Shown piece by piece: positions 17,653 to 23,713 of a DNA stretch of 64,000 nucleotides. The notes below the pieces were generated by a model, which had not been told where the DNA came from, made no database searches, and was given only the letters and a program-made list of their open reading frames with translations. The position numbers were made by a program, and so were the translations under genes. Every line of letters begins with the position of its first letter. Within the stretch, counting starts at the first letter, position 1. This stretch comes from Paractinoplanes tereljensis (GTDB taxonomy: Bacteria; Actinomycetota; Actinomycetes; Mycobacteriales; Micromonosporaceae). The stretch is from assembly GCF_016862435.1 (NCBI RefSeq), contig NZ_BOMY01000033.1, positions 62,001-126,000 on the forward strand. The letters run 5' to 3'.

Positions 17653-18138
17653 TCAGTTCCGCTGGGCGCGACTCACCCTCCGCGCGCCCCCGCCGGGCGG
17701 GCCCGGCGGGCCCGGCTGTCCTGCGGCCCGGACGACGAGGGTTCGCGCGAGCTTGTCGTGGATGGCCTGGTGCCGGCGGTCCACGATCAACCAGAGGGCG
17801 CCGATCGGGAAATAGGCCAGCAACACCGCCCGCACCAGCGCGGACAACCAGTGCAGCCGTCGCCGGCCGGTGCCCACGACCCGCAGTCCGGCCACCGCCA
17901 TCCCGGGTGTGCGGCCGGCCAGCGCCCAGAAGATCGCGCAGTAGAGAGTGAACAGCCCGGGCAGGACCACGAAATACGCCGCGGTCACCGCCCGGGCCAG
18001 GTCACGAGCATCATTGCCGACCACCGACGCCACCATGCCGAGGCCGGTCACTACCGCGGCCGCCGCGATCGACACGACGAGGGCGTCAACCACGTAGGCA
18101 ATCGTGCGGCTCACCGCCCCGGCCGGAACTCCGCTCAT
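17653..18138 (-). CDS. RDD-family membrane protein
   Basis: 161 residues from the ATG at 18138, which overlaps the ATPase stop (ATGA). The RDD signature lies in SRTIAYVVDALVVSIAAA near the N-terminus. Three or four membrane segments follow, with the conserved LAGRTPGMAVAGLRVV block (about 85-100). RDD proteins are small membrane proteins; some have been linked to ion exchange. It is the last gene of the minus-strand set that contains the P-type ATPase, so it may modulate the pump. A longer upstream frame is a shadow of the ATPase gene. Confidence 0.8.
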   Translation of the reverse strand: MSGVPAGAVSRTIAYVVDALVVSIAAAAVVTGLGMVASVVGNDARDLARAVTAAYFVVLPGLFTLYCAIFWALAGRTPGMAVAGLRVVGTGRRRLHWLSALVRAVLLAYFPIGALWLIVDRRHQAIHDKLARTLVVRAAGQPGPPGPPGGGARRVSRAQRN

Positions 18139-20816
18139 GCTGCTGCGGCGGCCAGCACTGCTTCGGCCGCGAGCGGCGGGCGCCGGCGCAGGAAGATCTT
18201 GCGGATCTCGGTGAGCACCACGACCGACAGCGCCGAGCCGATGCAGATCAGCCACTGCCCGGCGTTGAGACCGGTCGTGTTGAGCAGCCGCTGGAGCAGG
18301 TCGAGCTGGGTGGCCAGGAAGATGGCCGCCAGCGACATCGCGCTGGTGATGACGAACCGGCGGTCGCTGAACGTCTCGAGGCTGAACACCGAGCGGGTGT
18401 CGCTACGGACGCTGAACGAGAAGAACAGGTTCATGAACGCGAACGCGGTGACGCCCATCGTGCGGGCCGCGTCGAGGCCCCACTCCCGGTCGGCCCACCA
18501 GATCACCAGCAGCGTGGCGATGCCCATGACCAGGCCGACGACGCCGAGCCAGCCGAGCGCGGCCCGGCTGAGCAGCGGCTCGTCGGAGCGGCGCGGCCTG
18601 CGCTGCATGATGTCCGGGTCGCCCTTGGCATAACCGAGGCCGACCGACTGGAACACCTGGGTGGTGAAGTTGAGCCACAGCGTCTGCAGCGGCACGAACG
18701 GCACCCCGGCCGCGATGTTGAAGATGCTCGCCGCCAGGAACGCGACGACCATGCCGACAAGCGTGCCCATCTGGAAGAAGATGTACTTCTTCAGGTTGTC
18801 GTAGAGCTCCCGGCCCAGCCGGACGGCCTTGACGATGGTGGCGAAGTCGTCGTCGGTGAGGATCATCGCAGCGGCTTCCTTGCTCACCTCGGTGCCGGTG
18901 ATCCCCATCGCGATGCCGATGTCGGCCTTCTTCAGCGCGGGAGCGTCGTTGACCCCGTCGCCGGTCATCGCGACGATGTGGTCCTTGCGTTTGAGTACCT
19001 CGACCAGGCGGACCTTGTGTTCGGGCGTGACCCGGGCGATCACGCCGATGCCGTCGATCTGCTCGTCGGCCTGCTCGTCGGTCATCGTCGCGAAGTCGGC
19101 GCCGGTGATGGCCCGGCCGCGGATCCCGAGCTGACCGGCGATCGCGGCCGCGGTGACCGCGTGGTCCCCGGTGATCATGCGGATCTGGATGCCGGCCGCG
19201 TGCGCCTCGGCGATCGCGGCCTTCGCCTGCGGGCGGGCCGGGTCGACGATGCCGACCAGGGCGAGCACGGTCAGCCCGTCCAGGGCGGCGAGCAGGTCAC
19301 CGCCGGCGTCGAAGGTGGCCGGGTCGAAATCCTTGCGGCCGGTCGCCATCACCCGCAGGCCCTGCTCGCCGAGCCGCTGGTTCTCCGCGAGGTACCGCTC
19401 GTGCACCTCGGCGGTGACGGTGCTGAGCGCGAGGAGCTGGTCGGGTGCGCCTTTCACGTACGCCCGGATCACGCCGTCCATCTCGTGGAAGGTGGCCATC
19501 ATCTTGTAGGCGGCGTCGAACGGCAGCTCCGCCACCCGCGGGTAGTGCTCCCGGGTGGCGACCACGTCGATGCCACCCTTCTCGGCCAGCACGACCAGCG
19601 CGCCCTCGGTCGGGTCGCCGATCATCGTGCCGTCACGCACCACGGCGTCCGAGGCCAGGGCCATCGGCAGCAGGAAGTCGTCGAGCGGCACGTCCGGTTG
19701 CCCGGCCACTCGCTTGATCGTGCCCTCGGTCGAGTAGCCGCTGCCGGAGATCACGTACCGCCGGCCCGGGATGGTCATCTCGGTGGCGGTCATCTGATTC
19801 AGCGTCAGGGTGCCGGTCTTGTCGGAGTTGATGGCCGAGGTGGAGCCGAGCGTCTCGGTCGAGCGCAGCCGCTTGACGATCGCGTTGGCCTTCGCGAGGG
19901 TGGTGGTGCCCAGCGACAGGATGGTGGTGACCACGGCCGGCAGCCCGGTGGGGATGGCCGAGACGGCGAACGCGATGGCCGCCGTGAAGACCACGTTGAA
20001 CTCGTTGCCCCGGGCCAGGTTGAGGAGCACCGAGGCGAGCAGGGCAAGACCGGAGATCACCAGGATCTGGTTGGTGAGCTTGCCGAGCTGCCGGGTCAGC
20101 GGCGTCTCGGCCTCCTTCTCGGTCTGCAGCATGCCGGAGATGTGGCCGACCTCGGTGTCCATGCCAGTGGCGGTGACCAGAAGCTCGCCGGCACCCCGGG
20201 TGACGTTGGTGTTCATGTAGGCCATATCGGCCCGGTCGCCCAGGTCGGTCTCGACGGCGCCGACCGGTTCGACGTTCTTGCTGACCGGCAGGCTCTCGCC
20301 GGTCAGCGCCGACTCGTCGATCTCCAGGGTGGCGGCCCGCAGCAGCCGTCCGTCGGCCGGCACCAGGTCGCCGGCCTCGAGCTGCACGACGTCCCCGGGC
20401 ACGAGCTCCTCGGCGGGCAGTTCGACCAGGGTGCCGTCCCGGCGTACCTTCGCCTTGACGATCATCATCTTCTGCAGGGCGCCGATGGCGGCCGCAGCCT
20501 TGCCCTCCTGATGCAGGCCGAGCACCGCGTTCAGCAGGGTCAGGGCGATCAGCAGGATGCCGGTGCCCCACTGTTTGAGCGGCACCATGCTGCCGATGCC
20601 GGCCGCCAGCAGCACGATCTGCATCGGGTCGGCGTACTGCCGCAGGAATTTGCGCCACCAGGGTTCCTGGTGGCCCTCGGCGAATTTGTTCGGCCCGTAG
20701 CGCTCGCGCCGCCGGGCGGCTTCCGCGTTGCTCAGGCCGGACTGCTGGTCGACCTCTTCGACCTGCAGGGCCTCGGCGACGGTGAGGACGTGGAAGGGCT
20801 CGGTCACGGTTGCCAT
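18135..20816 (-). CDS. P-type ATPase, P2-like, with altered cation-binding residues
   Basis: 893 residues from ATG 20816, preceded by GAAGGAG; a GTG at 20834 is in frame but lacks a good ribosome site. The order is typical of SERCA/PMR1-like pumps: N-terminal cation ATPase domain, TGES loop, phosphorylation site SDKTGTLTLNQ (Asp about 331), GDPTEGALVVLA, TGDGVNDAPALKKADIGIAMG and ten membrane helices. Energy-coupling motifs are intact, but the ion-site carboxylates of SERCA appear replaced: IPTGLP in M4 (usual IPEGLP), LVGMVV in M5 (usual VGEVV) and LNFTTQ in M6 (usual NLVTD). The transported ion is therefore uncertain. It is followed by an RDD gene and lies in a dyad-controlled cluster. Confidence 0.85.
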   Translation of the reverse strand: MATVTEPFHVLTVAEALQVEEVDQQSGLSNAEAARRRERYGPNKFAEGHQEPWWRKFLRQYADPMQIVLLAAGIGSMVPLKQWGTGILLIALTLLNAVLGLHQEGKAAAAIGALQKMMIVKAKVRRDGTLVELPAEELVPGDVVQLEAGDLVPADGRLLRAATLEIDESALTGESLPVSKNVEPVGAVETDLGDRADMAYMNTNVTRGAGELLVTATGMDTEVGHISGMLQTEKEAETPLTRQLGKLTNQILVISGLALLASVLLNLARGNEFNVVFTAAIAFAVSAIPTGLPAVVTTILSLGTTTLAKANAIVKRLRSTETLGSTSAINSDKTGTLTLNQMTATEMTIPGRRYVISGSGYSTEGTIKRVAGQPDVPLDDFLLPMALASDAVVRDGTMIGDPTEGALVVLAEKGGIDVVATREHYPRVAELPFDAAYKMMATFHEMDGVIRAYVKGAPDQLLALSTVTAEVHERYLAENQRLGEQGLRVMATGRKDFDPATFDAGGDLLAALDGLTVLALVGIVDPARPQAKAAIAEAHAAGIQIRMITGDHAVTAAAIAGQLGIRGRAITGADFATMTDEQADEQIDGIGVIARVTPEHKVRLVEVLKRKDHIVAMTGDGVNDAPALKKADIGIAMGITGTEVSKEAAAMILTDDDFATIVKAVRLGRELYDNLKKYIFFQMGTLVGMVVAFLAASIFNIAAGVPFVPLQTLWLNFTTQVFQSVGLGYAKGDPDIMQRRPRRSDEPLLSRAALGWLGVVGLVMGIATLLVIWWADREWGLDAARTMGVTAFAFMNLFFSFSVRSDTRSVFSLETFSDRRFVITSAMSLAAIFLATQLDLLQRLLNTTGLNAGQWLICIGSALSVVVLTEIRKIFLRRRPPLAAEAVLAAAAA

Positions 20817-20848
20817 CGGCTGCTCCTTCGTCACATGAAAACAGGAAA

Positions 20849-20884
20849 GGGGTACGGCCGGGTCGCACGTCCCGGCCGTACCCC
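20849..20884 (-). terminator. Hairpin between miniprotein and ATPase genes
   Basis: 14-bp perfect stem (20849-20862 with 20871-20884) and 8-nt loop. On the minus strand it is followed by a T-rich tract (CCCTTTCCTGTTTTC). It ends the miniprotein message or acts as an attenuator in front of the ATPase start at 20816. Confidence 0.75.
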
Positions 20885-20894
20885 GTCGGCACCG

Positions 20895-20969
20895 TCAGCG
20901 GCGGCGCCGGGAGACCCGGCGAGCCGTTCTGCGCCCGGTGCGCCGGGCAACCCGGCGGGATCCGAACAT
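20895..20969 (-). CDS. 24-residue arginine-rich miniprotein (putative)
   Basis: Begins MFGSRRVARRTGRR and ends VSRRRR; 12 of its 24 residues are arginine, and it has no acidic residue. The ATG at 20969 is preceded by a perfect AAGGAGGT ribosome site (20976-20983) at ideal spacing, the best such site in the neighbourhood. A hairpin follows 11 nt after the stop. It lies between a membrane protein gene and the P-type ATPase gene, in the same direction. I do not recognise a family. It could be a nucleic-acid or membrane-binding peptide, a pump regulator, or a leader peptide that senses arginine supply next to the arginine deiminase genes. Confidence 0.55.
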   Translation of the reverse strand: MFGSRRVARRTGRRTARRVSRRRR

Positions 20970-21026
20970 GTCCGCACCTCCTTGACCTCGGCCGATGTTG
21001 GCCCGGCGGGGCGGTGCGGCACCTCA

Positions 21027-21509
21027 TCAGTGGAGGAGGATTTTCAGCACGATCATGGCGATGCCGAACGTGCCGGCGACCAGGGTGGACACCGCCCGCT
21101 CGGCCGGCCGCAGCCGCGCACCCATCCGCCAGCCGGCCAGGCAGAGCAGCACGGTGCTGCAGACCAGCCCGGCCAGCACGGCACCGGCCAGGCTGGCGCC
21201 GGCACCCCGGGCCAGCAGCAGGACGACGAGCGGCAGCACCGAGGCGCTCATGATCTCCCAGCCGCTGGTGAGCTGCCGGCGGACCGTACGCCAGCGTGGC
21301 CGGTGTCCCTCGTGGATCCGCTCGGCGACGATCCGCGCGTACCGCTCGGCCACCCAGTAGATGGCCAGCGTGATCAGCACGATCACGTCCAGCGCGGCGG
21401 CGGTCCGGGCGTGCGCCGTGACCAGCACCGACGAGGTCACGATGAGCCCGTAGATGCCGGCCGCGGTGCCCTCGGCGGTGTCGTGGGTCAGCCGGATCCG
21501 CACGGACAT
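21027..21509 (-). CDS. Small membrane protein of unknown family
   Basis: 160 residues from ATG 21509 with CCAGGAG upstream, 3 nt after the preceding gene. It has four or five hydrophobic segments (about 14-35, 38-52, 85-100, 105-127, 140-158) separated by basic loops, for example ERIHEGHRPRWRTVRRQ. The N-terminus SVRIRLTHDTAEGTAAGIYG is typical of a conserved actinobacterial membrane family that I cannot name. It belongs to a minus-strand run (DUF6069, DUF7144, this gene, miniprotein, ATPase, RDD). Confidence 0.65.
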   Translation of the reverse strand: MSVRIRLTHDTAEGTAAGIYGLIVTSSVLVTAHARTAAALDVIVLITLAIYWVAERYARIVAERIHEGHRPRWRTVRRQLTSGWEIMSASVLPLVVLLLARGAGASLAGAVLAGLVCSTVLLCLAGWRMGARLRPAERAVSTLVAGTFGIAMIVLKILLH

Positions 21510-21512
21510 CGG

Positions 21513-21950
21513 TCACTCCTGGCGATGACGCAGCAGTTTGCCCTCGGCGCCGTGCACGGCGATGGCGTAGATGGCGATCAGGTCGAGCGTGATCGCCAGG
21601 ACCGACCAGATCGGGTACGCGGCCAGGAAGGTGAGGTTGATGAAGGCGTGCAGGCCGGTGACGACCAGGGCGACCAGCCGGGCCCAGGTGTGGCCGAACA
21701 TCAGGGCGTACCCGCCGCCGATCAGCATGGCGCCGAACCCGACCAGGATCCAGCCCCAGTAGCTGTAGTCCACCGGCAGCGGCAACCCCGACGCTGTGAC
21801 CAGGTAGAAGTCGTCGTCGAACAGCGCCACCAGACCCTGGATCAGGCTCAGCAGCCCACTGATGATCATCACGAGGCCGACGAAGAGGATCCATCCGACC
21901 CAGCGGGTGAGGCCGGTGGTTTCGCCGGGCCGCGCGGCGTGCTGGGCCAT
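21513..21950 (-). CDS. DUF7144-type four-helix membrane protein (copy A)
   Basis: 145 residues, ATG 21950 overlapping the stop of the preceding DUF6069 gene. It starts with a short polar N-terminus, then four membrane helices: WVGWILFVGLVMIISGLLSL, YSYWGWILVGFGAMLIGGG, WARLVALVVTGLHAFINLTF and WSVLAITLDLIAIYAIAVHG. The same pattern recurs in the divergent gene at 22517-22930, so these are paralogues on both sides of one regulatory dyad. Function unknown. Confidence 0.75.
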   Translation of the reverse strand: MAQHAARPGETTGLTRWVGWILFVGLVMIISGLLSLIQGLVALFDDDFYLVTASGLPLPVDYSYWGWILVGFGAMLIGGGYALMFGHTWARLVALVVTGLHAFINLTFLAAYPIWSVLAITLDLIAIYAIAVHGAEGKLLRHRQE

Positions 21951-22429
21951 CACCGGTACGGCGCCGGGGCCGGGATGGCCGGGCGCAGGGCGCTCTTCGC
22001 GACGCCGGCGACCAGGGTGCCGATGGCCACGCCGAGCACCAGGTTGAGCCCGGCGGTGTAGAACCGCGAGCCGCGGTCGCCGTCGGTGACGAACGGCGCG
22101 AGCATGGCCACCGCGGTGGCCAGCGCGATCACCCAGCCGAAGAAGCGCATCGGCCGGGGAGTGGTGAGGATGAGCAGCTGGACGAGCCCGGTGGCGAGCA
22201 GGGCGGCGGCGCCGGCGCCCAGCGCGTACCAGCCGGTGGAGGCGTCGCCCCACACGCCCTCGCCCTTGGGGGCGAGGACCTCGACGTCGAAGATGCCGCG
22301 CCCGAACAGGACACCGGCGATGGCGATCAGGCCGGCCACCACGGCGGTGGCGGCGCCGCCGGCCCAGAGCCGGCCGGCGTTCAGCACAGGACGCGGTGGA
22401 TTGACCGCGGGTCGGTACGGGGAGGTCAT
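21950..22429 (-). CDS. DUF6069-type membrane protein
   Basis: 159 residues from ATG 22429 (an in-frame ATG at 22441 is possible). A proline-rich N-terminus is followed by four membrane segments; blocks include RLWAGGAATAVVAGLIAIAG, LLATGLVQLLILTTPRPMRF and AGLNLVLGVAIGTLVAGVAK. The pattern fits DUF6069, a family of unknown role common in actinobacteria. It is the first gene of a minus-strand operon; the dyad at 22466-22482 ends 36 nt from its start. Confidence 0.7.
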   Translation of the reverse strand: MTSPYRPAVNPPRPVLNAGRLWAGGAATAVVAGLIAIAGVLFGRGIFDVEVLAPKGEGVWGDASTGWYALGAGAAALLATGLVQLLILTTPRPMRFFGWVIALATAVAMLAPFVTDGDRGSRFYTAGLNLVLGVAIGTLVAGVAKSALRPAIPAPAPYR

Positions 22430-22465
22430 GGGTTCGAGCATCGGCGCGCGGGTCGATCGGCTACC

Positions 22466-22482
22466 TCATCCGAGTGGGATGA
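22466..22482. promoter_or_regulatory. 17-bp dyad operator, copy 8, between divergent genes
   Basis: TCATCCG-agt-GGGATGA. It lies between divergent starts, 34 nt from ATG 22517 (plus) and 36 nt from ATG 22429 (minus). One site could control both directions. Confidence 0.72.
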
Positions 22483-22516
22483 ACGCTTGCGGGCCGCGCC
22501 GGGCGAGGCTGGGACC

Positions 22517-22930
22517 ATGGTTTCGGAGAAGAACGAGGCGAGCGCCTGGGTGGCCTGGATCCTGTTCGGTGGCGTGGTGTTGCTGCTGCTCGGCGGGGCG
22601 CACGTCACGGTCGGCACGCTCGCGCTGTGGCGCCCCGAGGCACTCGAGGGCACCCGTTCAGACCTGCTGCTGGATGTCGGCCTGTCCACGCTGGGCTGGG
22701 TCCACCTGGTGCTCGGGATCGTGCTCATGGTGGTCGCCGGTGCCCTGATCCTGGGCCGGGTCTGGGCCCGGTTCGCCGCGATCGCGCTGGCCCTCGTGGC
22801 CTTGCTGATCAACTTCGCGTTCGCCTCGGTCTACCCGGTCTGGTCGGTCGTCGCGATCGGCTTCAGCCTGGTCTCGGTGTACGCGGTGGCGGTGCACGGC
22901 GGGGAACTGACGGCCGCGTACCGCCATTGA
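22517..22930 (+). CDS. DUF7144-type four-helix membrane protein (copy B)
   Basis: 137 residues. Like copy A it has four helices, and it shares the blocks WVAWILFGGVVLLLLGGAHV, LGWVHLVLGIVLMVVAGALI, WARFAAIALALVALLINF and WSVVAIGFSLVSVYAVAVHG. Its ATG is 34 nt from the dyad. The last 273 bp run antisense to an extended reading frame of the BrkB gene. Function unknown; dyad control is inferred from position. Confidence 0.75.
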   Translation: MVSEKNEASAWVAWILFGGVVLLLLGGAHVTVGTLALWRPEALEGTRSDLLLDVGLSTLGWVHLVLGIVLMVVAGALILGRVWARFAAIALALVALLINFAFASVYPVWSVVAIGFSLVSVYAVAVHGGELTAAYRH

Positions 22931-23707
22931 CAGCCGGGTCTCGCCGCGGATCGCCCGCCCGGCCGCGCCCGGGTCGGCCGCCAGCACCTGACCGATCACG
23001 GCCGAGGCGACCAGGCAGAACGAGATGACGTACAACCAGCCGATGTAGGTGAAGGCGAGCCCGATCGTGCCGTACCGCTGGTCGCTGGTGCGCAGCGCGA
23101 TCGGCAGGTAGAGGTGCCCGGCCGGCCGCAGGAACAGCATGACCACCCCGAAGATCAGGCCACCGGGGATCAGCCGGCGGGCCGGCACCGCCCCGCCCAG
23201 CAGCATCATCGGCAGGGCCACCGCGATCGCGGTGTCCGCGGCCAGCAGCGCCACCTGCGGCAACGGGACGTGCCCGGCGAGCTTGCTCAGGATCGCGAAC
23301 GCGCTGAGCATGAGCACGGTGACCACCCAGCGGATCGCCGCACCCACCCCGGAGCGCACCTTGCCCACGTCCCACACCGCCGCGTAGGTGCGCACCATGG
23401 CCCGGGCCAGCCCGGTCGCCGAGACCACCACGATCAACGCGCCGACCACCCCGAACGGGCTGATCCCCTGATCGTCGATCGCCTCGGTGAGCAGCCGCCG
23501 GGAGGAGTCCGGCAGGTCGAGCGCATCCGCCAGCTCACCGCCGTATTTGGCCCCGGCGATCGAGCCGATCATGATCAGCAGCGGGAAGATCGAGGTGAAC
23601 GCCTGCGCCGCCAGCGTCATGGCCCGGTCGAAGATCTGCACCCGCAGCGCGGCGGCGAGGCACCGCAGCAGACTTCGGCCGAGCCAGGACGCGAGCAGCC
23701 AGCGCAT
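22658..23707 (-). CDS. YihY/BrkB-family membrane protein with antisense-overlapping C-terminus
   Basis: 349 residues from ATG 23707, 6 nt after the upstream LuxR gene ends. The first about 258 residues look like a BrkB/YihY protein: AAQAFTSIFPLLIMIGSIAG, ISPFGVVGALIVVVSATGLA, IPGGLIFGVVMLFLRPAGHL and GLAFTYIGWLYVISFCLVAS, with five or six membrane helices. From about residue 260 the frame runs antisense through the DUF7144 gene and yields a charged Arg/Asp/His tail that looks non-natural. Either the protein truly ends in a long overlapping tail or a stop codon was lost. The family is widespread, with no firmly known role. Confidence 0.7.
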   Translation of the reverse strand: MRWLLASWLGRSLLRCLAAALRVQIFDRAMTLAAQAFTSIFPLLIMIGSIAGAKYGGELADALDLPDSSRRLLTEAIDDQGISPFGVVGALIVVVSATGLARAMVRTYAAVWDVGKVRSGVGAAIRWVVTVLMLSAFAILSKLAGHVPLPQVALLAADTAIAVALPMMLLGGAVPARRLIPGGLIFGVVMLFLRPAGHLYLPIALRTSDQRYGTIGLAFTYIGWLYVISFCLVASAVIGQVLAADPGAAGRAIRGETRLSMAVRGRQFPAVHRHRVHRDQAEADRDDRPDRVDRGEREVDQQGHEGQRDRGEPGPDPAQDQGTGDHHEHDPEHQVDPAQRGQADIQQQV

Positions 23708-23713
23708 GGCGTC

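Noticed and set aside
20817..20834. GTG at 20834 as the start of the P-type ATPase
   Set aside because: In frame, but without a good ribosome site. GAAGGAG placed 6 nt before ATG 20816 makes the later start more likely.
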